Below, piece by piece: positions 1 to 7,970 of a stretch of DNA of 64,000 nt (within the stretch, counting starts at the first letter, position 1; each line of letters starts with the position of its first letter). Under the pieces are notes generated by a model. The model searched no databases, was not told the DNA's origin, and was given only the letters and a program-made list of their open reading frames with translations. Origin of the DNA: Mycobacterium colombiense (GTDB lineage Bacteria; Actinomycetota; Actinomycetes; Mycobacteriales; Mycobacteriaceae); contig NZ_LZKI01000056.1 of the NCBI RefSeq assembly GCF_001672755.1, forward strand, positions 1-64,000, given 5' to 3'. Made by a program: the position numbers and the translations under genes.

Positions 1-334
1 GAGCTGCCTGGATGCGGTGGACGGCGGTGCTGTTGTGTGCGTGCCTGGTCAGCGCGCCGCCTGTCGCCCGGCCACTCGGTCTCGCCGGTTTTTGTGGACG
101 AGCGCACCGGCTGGGGAAGCGTGGCAAAACCACCTGCTGAAGCGGTGTAAACTGCTGGTCGCAGCTCGTTCGCGGGCTGACTTCGCGCGTCTGCATCGCG
201 TCTCTGGTTCCACTAGGAGAACGCAATCGTATGCCGGGCGGTCCCGTCCAACGACGGGTCCGGCATCGCAGCAGCCGCCAGGGCCCGGCCTCAACCCGAT
301 GCCAGGCGACAACCGACACAAGTAAGGCACAACC
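1..334. other. Leader region upstream of rpsB, no confident gene
   Basis: No gene here can be supported. Two short plus-strand frames are open. One runs from the window edge to a stop at 150. The other starts at ATG 12 with a hydrophobic, signal-like N-terminus (MRWTAVLLCACLV) but stops at 140 after 42 residues. In M. tuberculosis a secreted M23-type protein (Rv2891) is upstream of rpsB on the other strand, but I see no minus-strand start for it here. The stretch probably holds the rpsB promoter and leader. TAAACT at 147-152 is a possible -10 hexamer without a convincing -35. Confidence 0.4.
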
Positions 335-1165
335 ATGGCCGTCGTAACCATGAAGCAGCTGCTCGACAGCGGCACCCACTTCGGGCACCAGACCCGTCGC
401 TGGAATCCCAAGATGAAGCGGTTCATCTTCACCGACCGCAACGGCATCTACATCATCGACCTGCAGCAGACCCTGACCTTCATCGATCAGGCGTACGAGT
501 TCGTCAAGGAGACCGTCGCCCACGGCGGCAGCGTGCTGTTCGTCGGCACCAAGAAGCAGGCGCAGGAGTCCGTCGCCGCCGAGGCGACCCGCGTCGGCAT
601 GCCGTACGTGAACCAGCGCTGGCTGGGTGGCATGCTGACCAACTTCTCCACCGTGCACAAGCGCCTGCAGCGCCTCAAGGAGCTCGAGGCGATGGAGCAG
701 ACCGGTGGCTTCGAGGGCCGCACCAAGAAGGAAATCTTGATGCTGACCCGCGAGAAGAACAAGCTGGACCGCAGCCTCGGCGGTATCCGCGACATGGCCA
801 AGGTGCCGTCGGCCATCTGGGTCGTCGACACCAACAAGGAGCACATCGCCGTCGGCGAGGCCCGCAAGCTCGGTATCCCGGTCATCGCGATCCTGGACAC
901 CAACTGCGACCCCGACGAGGTCGACTACCCGATCCCGGGCAACGACGACGCGATCCGTTCGGCCGCGTTGCTCACCAAGGTGATCGCCTCGGCGGTCGCC
1001 GAGGGCCTGCAGGCCCGCGCCGGAGTCGGCCGCGGCGACAAGCCCGAGGCCGAGGCCGCCGAGCCGCTGGCCGAATGGGAGCAGGAGCTGCTGGCCGCCG
1101 CTACCACCACCGCCCCCACCGAAGCCGCTGCGGGCACCCCCGAACCAACCACTGAATCCTCATAG
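335..1165 (+). CDS. rpsB: 30S ribosomal protein S2
   Basis: Ribosomal protein S2 (276 aa) binds the 30S head-body junction and is needed to recruit S1. The N-terminus [19 protein letters not shown] and the segments [11 protein letters not shown] and [11 protein letters not shown] are classic S2 signatures. The acidic, Ala/Glu/Thr-rich tail after about residue 235 is the usual actinobacterial extension. It lies 12 nt before tsf in the standard rpsB-tsf operon. The ATG follows only a weak purine tract (AAGTAAGG). Confidence 0.98.
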   Translation: MAVVTMKQLLDSGTHFGHQTRRWNPKMKRFIFTDRNGIYIIDLQQTLTFIDQAYEFVKETVAHGGSVLFVGTKKQAQESVAAEATRVGMPYVNQRWLGGMLTNFSTVHKRLQRLKELEAMEQTGGFEGRTKKEILMLTREKNKLDRSLGGIRDMAKVPSAIWVVDTNKEHIAVGEARKLGIPVIAILDTNCDPDEVDYPIPGNDDAIRSAALLTKVIASAVAEGLQARAGVGRGDKPEAEAAEPLAEWEQELLAAATTTAPTEAAAGTPEPTTESS

Positions 1166-1177
1166 GAAGGCTGACCA

Positions 1178-1993
1178 TTGGCGAACTTCACCGCTGCCGA
1201 CGTCAAGCGGCTTCGGGAACTCACCGGTGCCGGCATGCTCGACTGCAAGAACGCGCTGGCCGAGAACGACGGCGACTTCGACAAGGCCGTCGAGGCGCTG
1301 CGCATCAAGGGAGCCAAGGACGTCGGTAAGCGCGCCGAGCGCGCGACGGCCGAGGGTCTGGTCGCGGCCCAGGGCGGCGCGCTGATCGAGCTGAACAGCG
1401 AGACCGACTTCGTCGCCAAGAACGCGGAGTTCCAGGCGCTGGCCGACCAGATCGTGGCCGCGGCCGTGTCGTCGAAGGCCGAGGACGTCGACGAGCTCAA
1501 GGCCGCCACCGTCGGTGACAAGACCGTCGAGCAGGCGATCGCGGAGCTGTCGGCCAAGATCGGCGAGAAGTTGGAGCTGCGTCGCGTGGCGAACTTCGAC
1601 GGCACCGTCGAGACCTACCTGCACCGGCGGGCGGCCGACCTGCCCCCCGCGGTCGGCGTGCTGGTCGAGTATCAGGGCGCGGACACCGAGGCCGCCCACG
1701 CGGTCGCGCTGCAGATCGCCGCGCTCAAGGCCCGCTACCTGTCCCGCGACGACGTGCCCGACGACGTGGTGGCCAGCGAGCGCCGCATCGCCGAGGAGAC
1801 CGCCAAGGCGGAGGGCAAGCCGGAGCAGGCCCTGCCCAAGATCGTCGAGGGCCGGCTGAACGGCTTCTTCAAGGACGCGGTGCTGCTCGAGCAGCCGTCG
1901 GTGTCCGACAGCAAGAAGACGGTCAAGGCGCTGCTCGGCGACGCCGGCGTCACCGTGACGCGGTTCGTCCGCTTCGAGGTGGGTCAGGCCTGA
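1178..1993 (+). CDS. tsf: Elongation factor Ts
   Basis: EF-Ts (271 aa) is the nucleotide-exchange factor that releases GDP from EF-Tu. The N-terminal UBA-like region contains [18 protein letters not shown], followed by the core motif [11 protein letters not shown] near residue 80. It starts with TTG, and a good Shine-Dalgarno AGGAAGG sits 7 nt upstream (1164-1170), which fixes the start. It is the second gene of the rpsB-tsf operon. The stop codon lies inside a near-perfect palindrome that is probably the operon terminator. Confidence 0.98.
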   Translation: MANFTAADVKRLRELTGAGMLDCKNALAENDGDFDKAVEALRIKGAKDVGKRAERATAEGLVAAQGGALIELNSETDFVAKNAEFQALADQIVAAAVSSKAEDVDELKAATVGDKTVEQAIAELSAKIGEKLELRRVANFDGTVETYLHRRAADLPPAVGVLVEYQGADTEAAHAVALQIAALKARYLSRDDVPDDVVASERRIAEETAKAEGKPEQALPKIVEGRLNGFFKDAVLLEQPSVSDSKKTVKALLGDAGVTVTRFVRFEVGQA

Positions 1994-2006
1994 TTCAGGC
2001 CTGACC
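1982..2006 (+). terminator. Palindrome over the tsf stop codon, likely rpsB-tsf terminator
   Basis: GGTCAGGCCTGA (1982-1993) and TCAGGCCTGACC (1995-2006) form 12-bp inverted arms separated by one base. The tsf TGA is the last triplet of the left arm. No T-tract follows, as is common for mycobacterial terminators. The arms are also a tandem repeat of the self-complementary TCAGGCCTGA, so the same sequence could bind a protein. Confidence 0.5.
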
Positions 2007-2087
2007 GCCCGGCACCGATGCGGCCCGGGCCGCGAGCAAGGCGGGAAACCTCCCGATGGCACGGGTCCGCGGGTTAGCGTCAGTGCC

Positions 2088-3494
2088 ATGCGACACGTGC
2101 ACGCGTTCGGCGACGATGCCCTTGGCGATCTGGACGCGGTCGGCCTGGCCGATGCCCTCAAGTCCGGCCAGGTCGGCAGGGCCGAGGTGGTCGAGGCCGC
2201 GATCGCGCGCACCGAGGCCGTCGACCCGCTGCTGAACGGGTTGGCGTACGCCGCTTTCGAGCAGGCGCGGGCGGCCGCGGCGGACCCTCCGAGCGGTTAC
2301 TTCGCCGGCGTCCCCACGTTCATGAAGGACAACGTCGACGTCGCCGGGCAGCCCACGATGCACGGCACGGACGCGTGGACGAGCTGGAATGCCGTCGCGG
2401 ACAGCGTCTTCACCGACCTGTTCCTGGCCACCGGGCTGACCCCCATCGGCAAGACGCAGCTGTCCGAGTTCGGGTTCAGCGCGTCGGCCGAGCATCCGCG
2501 GCTGGGCCCGGTCCGCAACCCGTGGGACACCGACTACACCGCCGGCGCGTCGTCGTCGGGTTCGGGCGCGTTCGTCGCCGCCGGTGTGGTGCCCATGGCG
2601 CACGCCAACGACGGCGGCGGTTCGATCCGGATTCCGGCCGCCTGCAACGGGTTGGTCGGGCTCAAACCGTCGCGTGGGCGGCTGCCGCTGGACCCGACGC
2701 TGCGCCGGATGCCGGTCGGCGTCGTAGCAAATGGGGTGGTGAGCCGTTCGGTGCGCGACACCGCGGCCTTCTACCGCGAGGCCGAGCGGATCTGGCGCAA
2801 CCCCAAACTGGCGCCCATCGGGGACGTCACCACGCCCGGCCGGCAGCGGTTGCGGATCGCGGTGCTCACCCGGTCGATACAGCGCGAAAGCAGTCCTCAG
2901 GTGCGGGAGTTGACGCTGAAGTCCGCGGGCCTGCTCGAGGAGCTGGGCCACCGCGTCGAACACATCGACCAGCCCCCGGTCGCCGGCAGTTTCGTCGACG
3001 ACTTCGTCATGTACTGGGGATTTCTGGCGCTGGCCCAGGTGCGCGGCGGGCGGCACATGTTCGGCGCGACATTCGATCGCAGCAAGCTGGACAGCCTGAC
3101 CCTGGGCCTGCTGGGGCACACCAGCCGCAACCTCCATCGCCTTCCGATGGCGATCGTGCGCCTGCGGCGGGCGCGCAGGCGCACCGCGCGGTTCTTCCGC
3201 ACCTACGACGCCGTGCTCACGCCGACCCTCGCCGACGAGACACCCCGCATCGGGTTCCTGGCGCCCACCGATTACCAGCAGGTGATCAGTCGGCTGATCG
3301 ACTGGGTCTCCTTCACCCCGCTGCACAACGTCACTGGCGAGCCCGCCATCTCGCTGCCGCTGGCGCGGTCCGCCGACGGTATGCCGGTGGGCATGATGCT
3401 GTCGGCCGACGTGGGCCAGGAGTCCCTGCTGCTCGAATTGGCCTATGAGCTCGAAGATGCCCAGCCGTGGGCGCGCATTCACGCCGCCGGGTGA
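2088..3494 (+). CDS. amiC: Amidase (amidase-signature family, AmiC-like)
   Basis: Amidase-signature enzyme (468 aa) that hydrolyses an amide to acid and ammonia; the substrate is unknown. The catalytic Ser-cisSer-Lys region is visible: a Lys in GVPTFMKDNVDVAG, then TDYTAGASSSGSGA and GGGSIRIPAACNGLVG. The C-terminal part has FTPLHNVTGEPAISLPL. The best match I recall is M. tuberculosis Rv2888c, which has the same neighbours (tsf upstream, a MarR regulator convergent downstream). No signal peptide, so cytosolic. Start at ATG 2088 is supported by family alignment rather than a strong ribosome-binding site. Confidence 0.9.
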   Translation: MRHVHAFGDDALGDLDAVGLADALKSGQVGRAEVVEAAIARTEAVDPLLNGLAYAAFEQARAAAADPPSGYFAGVPTFMKDNVDVAGQPTMHGTDAWTSWNAVADSVFTDLFLATGLTPIGKTQLSEFGFSASAEHPRLGPVRNPWDTDYTAGASSSGSGAFVAAGVVPMAHANDGGGSIRIPAACNGLVGLKPSRGRLPLDPTLRRMPVGVVANGVVSRSVRDTAAFYREAERIWRNPKLAPIGDVTTPGRQRLRIAVLTRSIQRESSPQVRELTLKSAGLLEELGHRVEHIDQPPVAGSFVDDFVMYWGFLALAQVRGGRHMFGATFDRSKLDSLTLGLLGHTSRNLHRLPMAIVRLRRARRRTARFFRTYDAVLTPTLADETPRIGFLAPTDYQQVISRLIDWVSFTPLHNVTGEPAISLPLARSADGMPVGMMLSADVGQESLLLELAYELEDAQPWARIHAAG

Positions 3495-3518
3495 TCGGAC
3501 CGAGGGGCGCGCTCGCGG

Positions 3519-3938
3519 CTAGTCGGAGCCGAGTTTCTCGAGCATCCTTTTGAATTCGCGCTGCTGAGGTTCGGTGAGCTTGGCCAGGATGCGGGCGTCG
3601 GCGCCGCGGACCGCTCCTTCGGCGCGCTTGAGCAGGGCGCGGCCCTGGCCGGTCAGGTTGGCCGGGAGCGCGCGCCCCGAGGACACCGACGACGGGCGTG
3701 CCACCGCTCCGAAATCTTCGAGCTTGCGCAGCACCGTGTTCATCGCCTGCGGAGTGACGTTGGTGTGACGGGACAGCTCGGCGCTCGACATGCCCGGGAA
3801 CGTCGAAAGTATGCGCAGGCAAACGAATTCGGGCAGGGTCAGGCCCAGCGGGCCCAGCGCGGTGGCAACTTCCGGTCGCAGCACCGCTCCCACCCGATAG
3901 AGCAGGTAACCCAGCGGAGCATCGTCGGCCTGAATCAT
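3519..3938 (-). CDS. MarR-family transcriptional regulator (Rv2887-like)
   Basis: Winged-helix repressor (139 aa from ATG 3938) of the MarR family. The helix-turn-helix is AELSRHTNVTPQAMNTVLRKLE, followed by the wing VARPSSVSSGRALPANLT. It matches Rv2887 of M. tuberculosis in length and position. Mutations in Rv2887 derepress a methyltransferase that inactivates certain drugs, so this protein may sense small aromatic ligands. An upstream in-frame ATG at 3980 would add 14 residues, but the 139-aa form fits the family. The start codon lies in a perfect inverted repeat (3937-3955), implying autorepression. No Shine-Dalgarno is seen, so translation may be leaderless. Confidence 0.88.
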   Translation of the reverse strand: MIQADDAPLGYLLYRVGAVLRPEVATALGPLGLTLPEFVCLRILSTFPGMSSAELSRHTNVTPQAMNTVLRKLEDFGAVARPSSVSSGRALPANLTGQGRALLKRAEGAVRGADARILAKLTEPQQREFKRMLEKLGSD

Positions 3939-3955
3939 GTCAACGATATTGACAT
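3937..3955. promoter_or_regulatory. MarR-type operator palindrome ATGTCAA-N5-TTGACAT
   Basis: Perfect 7-bp inverted arms (3937-3943 and 3949-3955) around CGATA. It overlaps the initiation codon of the MarR gene (CAT at 3936-3938). The size and AT-rich symmetry fit MarR dimers. Binding here would block transcription and initiation of its own gene. Confidence 0.7.
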
Positions 3956-4012
3956 ATTTCCGCCGTGCCGTTGCGCACATTGTTCAGACCGTGATTGTCC
4001 GCGCCGCAACGG

Positions 4013-4030
4013 GGTAACCGACCGGTTACC
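4013..4030. promoter_or_regulatory. 18-bp palindrome GGTAACCG-N2-CGGTTACC
   Basis: Perfect 8-bp inverted arms with a 2-nt centre, in the divergent gap between the MarR gene and the ChaB gene, 28 nt before the ChaB start. It differs from the MarR operator sequence, so it may bind another dimeric regulator controlling the stress-type genes to the right. Confidence 0.5.
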
Positions 4031-4058
4031 CGCAGCGTTGCGCACACGAGGAGGTTCG

Positions 4059-4472
4059 ATGCCGAAGACGACGAAAGGCGGCGCGGCGAAGAAGAGCGAA
4101 TTGCCCAGCACCCTGCAACGTTCCAGCGCCAAGGCCCAACGCACGTTCGCGAAAACCCACGACGCGGCCGCCGACGAGTACGGCAGCGAGGAGCGCGCCC
4201 ACCGGGTCGCCTATGCCGCGGTCAAGCACAGTTTCGAAAAGGTCGGCGACCATTGGGAGGCCAAGGACGAGAAAGGCCCATCCGACGAGCGGGCCGAGAT
4301 CGGGGGCCTGCGGCCAACCGGGGAGTCGGCCGAGGGTGTCGATGCCAACGCCAGCAAGAAGCACCTGCTGGACCTGGCCCGCCGCCTCGACATCGCCGGC
4401 CGTTCCACCATGAACAAGTCGGAGTTGGTTGACGCGATCAAGAAGCACAACCGTCGGGTGCGGGGTCGCTGA
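4059..4472 (+). CDS. ChaB family protein with C-terminal Rho-N/SAP-like helix pair
   Basis: Small basic protein (137 aa). The N-terminal half is a ChaB domain (ELPSTLQRSSAKAQRTFAKTHDAA, then EERAHRVAYAAVKHSFEK), a fold of unsettled function found in stress or cation-related loci. The C-terminus (KKHLLDLARRLDIAGRSTMN, then KSELVDAIKKHNR) resembles the Rho N-terminal/SAP-like nucleic-acid-binding helices, so DNA or RNA binding is plausible. ATG 4059 has CGAGGAGG about 6 nt upstream, which rules out longer in-frame starts. It is divergent from the MarR gene, with a palindrome between them. Confidence 0.85.
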   Translation: MPKTTKGGAAKKSELPSTLQRSSAKAQRTFAKTHDAAADEYGSEERAHRVAYAAVKHSFEKVGDHWEAKDEKGPSDERAEIGGLRPTGESAEGVDANASKKHLLDLARRLDIAGRSTMNKSELVDAIKKHNRRVRGR

Positions 4473-4590
4473 GGGTCGCGTGGCACTGCGAAACCGCTGT
4501 CGGCTGCGCAGCTTTCGGCTCGCCGGCCGCTTCCGGCATTTCCGCGGCGGGGGCGGTTTAGGCGCCGGGTTACCGGGCACCCCGCCTGCC

Positions 4591-4920
4591 ATGGTTGCGT
4601 CCACGACTCCCAGCCAACTTCGCCAGTGCCTCAGCGATGTGGACTTCCCGGCGAACAGAGAAGACCTGCTCAGCGCGGCCGAGCGCAACGGGTGCGACGG
4701 CGAGACCGTCCGCGCCCTGCGTGCGGTTCCGCCGGAGACCTACGCCAACGTCGCCCAGGTCGCGGCGTCGGTCACCATCGCCGACGACCGCGACGTCTCC
4801 GACCGGACCAAAGGCGCGGTGCGTCGCACCCACACCCAGCCCGGCCGGGCCGAAAGCGCGAAGGACATCCCCACCCAGAGCTCGATCGTCGACGAGTTGG
4901 GCGAAAATCGCGGCTCGTGA
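4591..4920 (+). CDS. DUF2795 domain protein
   Basis: Small protein (109 aa). Residues ~8-60 (LRQCLSDVDFPANREDLLSA, then RALRAVPPETYANVAQVAAS) match the DUF2795 pattern: a short helical domain with a conserved 'D-[YF]-PA-x-[RK]-x-DLL' core. Its function is unknown. The family is frequent near actinobacterial stress genes. It follows the ChaB gene by 118 nt on the same strand. The start at ATG 4591 is the first plausible one but has no clear Shine-Dalgarno. Confidence 0.75.
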   Translation: MVASTTPSQLRQCLSDVDFPANREDLLSAAERNGCDGETVRALRAVPPETYANVAQVAASVTIADDRDVSDRTKGAVRRTHTQPGRAESAKDIPTQSSIVDELGENRGS

Positions 4921-4946
4921 GTACCGCTGCGGGATAACGGCTTTCG

Positions 4947-5786
4947 CTAGAGTATCGGTCGTCCGCCGGTCACGGCCACCCGCGCCCCAGAGATGTAACT
5001 CGCGTCGTCGGAGGCCAACAGCACGTAGACCGGCGCGAGCTCGGCCGGCTGCCCGGCGCGTCCCAGCGGAACGTTGTCGCCGAATGATTCCACGCTGTCC
5101 GGCGGCATGGTCGACGGGATCAACGGTGTCCATATCGGCCCGGGTGCCACACTGTTAACGCGAATACCCTTGTCGCCCAACAGCTGTGCCAGGCTGGCCG
5201 AGAAATTGGCGATGGCCGCCTTCGTCGCCGCATACGGCGCAAGGGTGGGATTGGGTGTATCGGAATTGACCGACGAGCTGCCGATGATCGACGAGCCCGG
5301 TCTCATGTGCGGCACGGCCGCCTTCGCAAGGTAGAAATACGCGCCGATGTTGAGGCGGAACGTGTACTCCCACTCCTCGTCGCTGATCTCGTCGAGACTT
5401 TTGCGCATCATCTGGTAGGCGGAGTTGTTGACCAGGATGTCCACTCCGCCCAATTCCTGCACTGCCCGGTCGACGACCGCGCGGCAGTGCGCAGGGTCGG
5501 AAAGGTCGCCGGGCACGAGGACGCATGTGCGGCCGGCGTTGGCGACGTAGCGGGCGACCTCGCGCGCGTCGTCGTCCTCGTTGAGGTAGGCGATCAGGAC
5601 GTCGGCGCCCTCCCGTGCGAACGCGATCGCAACCGCGCGCCCGATGCCGCTGTCCCCGCCGGTGATGATCGCCTTTTTGCCCAGCAGTTTGCCCGAGCCC
5701 TGGTAACTGTTTTCACCACAGTCCGGAATCGGGTCCATCTGCGCCTGCACGCCGGGGACGGATTGTTGTTGCGCCACAAAGCCCAT
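4947..5786 (-). CDS. SDR family oxidoreductase (YhdF/general-stress type)
   Basis: Classical short-chain dehydrogenase (279 aa) with an NAD(P)-binding motif (TGGDSGIGRAVA) near residue 42, a structural NNSAY, catalytic Ser (SSSVNSDTPNP) and YAATK. The N-terminal extension MGFVAQQQSVPGVQAQMDP is typical of the stress-induced subgroup related to B. subtilis YhdF and glucose/ribitol dehydrogenases. The substrate is unknown. AGAGGAAA precedes ATG 5786. Neighbours are small stress-type proteins, suggesting a stress role. Confidence 0.88.
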   Translation of the reverse strand: MGFVAQQQSVPGVQAQMDPIPDCGENSYQGSGKLLGKKAIITGGDSGIGRAVAIAFAREGADVLIAYLNEDDDAREVARYVANAGRTCVLVPGDLSDPAHCRAVVDRAVQELGGVDILVNNSAYQMMRKSLDEISDEEWEYTFRLNIGAYFYLAKAAVPHMRPGSSIIGSSSVNSDTPNPTLAPYAATKAAIANFSASLAQLLGDKGIRVNSVAPGPIWTPLIPSTMPPDSVESFGDNVPLGRAGQPAELAPVYVLLASDDASYISGARVAVTGGRPIL

Positions 5787-5865
5787 GCGATTTCCTCTAC
5801 GGATTGTTCGGGTGATTCATAATTTGGCCGAGCCGGGCACATGGCCGCCCTTTCCGGCCACCGCT

Positions 5866-6042
5866 TTACGATTCGCGCGGCGCCGGGCCGGCCGTCGGGG
5901 CATCCGGGTCGTCGTCGGCCGGCGGCTCCGGGTCACGCCATTCCTCGCTGCGGCTGGAACGATTTCCGCGGATCGTGCCTTCCAATTCTCCCTTGAGCGC
6001 GTCGTCCTCGCGTGCCCCGTGCTTGGAGTTTCCACGTTCCAC
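5866..6042 (-). CDS. Small acidic hypothetical protein
   Basis: A 58-aa hydrophilic protein starting at GTG 6042, preceded by AGAGGGG about 8 nt upstream. It contains SKHGAREDDALKGELEGTIR and EEWRDPEPPADDDP. I recall similar KHG-x-R-x-D-x-x-L...EEW-x-[DE]-PEP proteins of unknown function in actinobacteria. It is predicted to be disordered. A longer ATG start at 6087 lacks a ribosome-binding site. It is oriented like the SDR downstream (79-nt gap), so the two may be co-transcribed. Confidence 0.6.
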   Translation of the reverse strand: MERGNSKHGAREDDALKGELEGTIRGNRSSRSEEWRDPEPPADDDPDAPTAGPAPRES

Positions 6043-6352
6043 CTGACTGCCCCCTCTGCGGCTGTCTCGGCTTGCCCACGCTGACATGCCGATTGCCAGG
6101 TGAAGGCCTCACCGCACCGACTACCCGCCCGCACACCACTTAATCGACGACGATCGGCTGTGAGTATTGGTACAGGTGTTATCTACTGGTGCGAAAGGTG
6201 CTGTCCAAGAATGCAATCCATTTCGGTGGCTAACCGGGCGATATAGCCGCTTCGGAGCCCACAAATGTTTGAAGCGTTGGTCGGATGGCTATTTGCTGCA
6301 TATATGTGTCTGCCCTTCGGGGGGCAATTGTTCTACACGAAAGGAATGAACA
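6043..6352. other. Divergent intergenic region before the MPT63-like gene
   Basis: About 310 nt between the small acidic gene (minus) and the secreted antigen gene (plus). It is comparatively AT-rich from 6160 on and must carry both promoters. I see no convincing additional ORF, and no -35/-10 pair stands out enough to call. Confidence 0.4.
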
Positions 6353-6904
6353 ATGAAGGTCACCAAGTTCGCTGCGACGGCTGCCGCTGCCGGGGGTATA
6401 GCGGCCGCAAGCGTATTCGCGGCGACGCCCGCATCTGCTGCGCCCAACATTCAGGGCTTCGGCGCCAGCGAGCAACTCGTCGACGGGCCGCTCGTCACCA
6501 ACTACACGGTGAGCAACTTGCAGCCCAGCAACGTCGCTATCCCCGGCTACACGCCGAAGGGGACGCTGTACCAGGCTGACATCACCGCCAGGTCGGACGG
6601 CGGGCTCGTCACCCCGATGGTCAACGACTTCATCGCCCGCGGCCCCAACGGCCAGAACTACCGGGTGATCGACAAGGTTGGGGCCCCGAACGGGCTCAAC
6701 CCGGCACCCATCGCGCAGGGCAACGAGTCAACCGGCACGCTGTACTTCGATGTGACCGGTGCGCCGCCGAACGGCGTCGTCTACAACGACGGCATGCAGG
6801 ACATCCTGATGTGGACGTCCAACGCGCAGGGTGGCTCGGCGCCCGGCGCGCCGAGCAGCCCGGCACCGGGTGCCCCGCCGGCGCCTGCGCCGGCCCAGGC
6901 CTAA
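6353..6904 (+). CDS. Secreted MPT63-family (DUF1942) immunogenic protein
   Basis: Exported beta-sandwich protein (183 aa). It has a Sec signal peptide (Lys-poor n-region, Ala-rich core, probable cleavage after PASA near residue 29). The domain contains NYTVSNLQPSNVAIPGYTPK, NYRVIDKV and GTLYFDVTGAPPNGVVYNDG, which match MPT63 (Rv1926c) point for point. The Pro/Ala-rich tail (residues ~165-183) is absent from MPT63. The molecular function of the family is unknown; it is a culture-filtrate antigen in tuberculosis mycobacteria. AAAGGAA lies before the ATG. A strong hairpin terminator follows at 6915. Confidence 0.88.
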   Translation: MKVTKFAATAAAAGGIAAASVFAATPASAAPNIQGFGASEQLVDGPLVTNYTVSNLQPSNVAIPGYTPKGTLYQADITARSDGGLVTPMVNDFIARGPNGQNYRVIDKVGAPNGLNPAPIAQGNESTGTLYFDVTGAPPNGVVYNDGMQDILMWTSNAQGGSAPGAPSSPAPGAPPAPAPAQA

Positions 6905-6914
6905 ACCGGTCGTG

Positions 6915-6953
6915 AAATCGCCCCGCGCCACGCCACGTGCCGCGGGGCGATTT
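6915..6953 (+). terminator. Hairpin terminator after the MPT63-like gene
   Basis: AAATCGCCCCGC (6915-6926) pairs perfectly with GCGGGGCGATTT (6942-6953), a 12-bp GC-rich stem ending in TTT, 10 nt after the stop codon. Confidence 0.75.
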
Positions 6954-6999
6954 GCGTCTGGGCGAATCGTGGGCGCCCGAATCGGGTATGCGACAGGGC

Positions 7000-7938
7000 A
7001 TGAGTAATCCGGATCACAGAGCGGCGCCGATACGCGCTCAAGCGAAGCGGCACGCCGAAGATGCCCGCGAGGCAATAGAGGAACGTCGCAGCAAGCTGAG
7101 CGGCGGGCTGAGCGGCTGGGTGGCCGAGCGGGCCGCGAAGTGGGATCTCTCCGGCCAGGACGAGACCGCCCTGCAGCGACAGAAGTATCTGTGGAATGTG
7201 CTGGTGGACTATTGGTTTCGGATGGAGATCGACGGCTGGGAGAACATCCCGGAGTCCCCACCCGCGCTGCTGGTGGGGATTCACTCCGGGGCCCCGTTTG
7301 TCTGGGATGCCTGGACCGTCGGCCTGCAATGGTGGCGGCGGTTCGGCCAGGAGCGCACCCTGCACGGCACCGCGCACGATGCGCTGATGGCGATTCCGCT
7401 GTTCGGAAGGTACTTCCGGTCGATGGGGGTGCTGCCGGCGGCCCCAGACGCCATTGCCACCGCGCTGGCCGAGGGGCGTGACGTGGCGCTGTGGCCCGGT
7501 GGGGAAGTGGACTCACTGCGCCCGTGGACGGAGCGCGATCAGGCCAACCTGGCGGGGCGGACCGGCTTCGTCAAGATGGCGATTCGTGCGGGTGTGCCGA
7601 TCGTGCCGATCGCCACAGTCGGCGGCGCCGACGCGATGCCGGTATTGATCCGTGGCGACCGGCTGTCGAAGGCGCTACGCCTGGACCGCATCCTGCGGCT
7701 CAAGGTGTTTCCATTGGCTGTTTCGCTGCCGTGGGGGATCGCGCCGGCGGCGCTGCCGCAGCTGCCCCTGCCGGCCAAGATCAGAACCCGGTTCATGCCC
7801 GCCGTCGAACTCGACAACGATCCCGCGCGGGCCGACGACGACCAATACGTCGACCGCAAATACCGCGAGGTGCAGGATGCCATCCAGGAAGGAATGGATG
7901 CGCTCGCGCGCAGACGTGCATTCCCGTTGTTCGGCTAG
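7000..7938 (+). CDS. Lysophospholipid/diacylglycerol acyltransferase-like protein
   Basis: LPLAT-superfamily acyltransferase (312 aa from ATG 7000). The PlsC-like block is recognisable: GIHSGAPFVWDAW stands where HX4D is expected, then FGRYFRSMGVLPAA, ALWPGGEVDSLRPWTERDQA and RAGVPIVPIATVGG. The acceptor could be a glycerolipid or sterol-like alcohol, but the sequence does not tell. ATG 6988 and 7000 are both possible starts, and neither has an ideally spaced Shine-Dalgarno. In the usual HX4D the Asp lies four residues after His; here it is seven after, so the active site deserves an alignment. Confidence 0.75.
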   Translation: MSNPDHRAAPIRAQAKRHAEDAREAIEERRSKLSGGLSGWVAERAAKWDLSGQDETALQRQKYLWNVLVDYWFRMEIDGWENIPESPPALLVGIHSGAPFVWDAWTVGLQWWRRFGQERTLHGTAHDALMAIPLFGRYFRSMGVLPAAPDAIATALAEGRDVALWPGGEVDSLRPWTERDQANLAGRTGFVKMAIRAGVPIVPIATVGGADAMPVLIRGDRLSKALRLDRILRLKVFPLAVSLPWGIAPAALPQLPLPAKIRTRFMPAVELDNDPARADDDQYVDRKYREVQDAIQEGMDALARRRAFPLFG

Positions 7939-7970
7939 CGACACACCAAAAGCGTTGTGGCCCAAAGGGT

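Noticed and set aside
3765..4472. Longer ChaB frame starting at 3765
   Set aside because: It would run through the MarR gene and its operators. The ATG at 4059 has a strong Shine-Dalgarno and begins the conserved domain.
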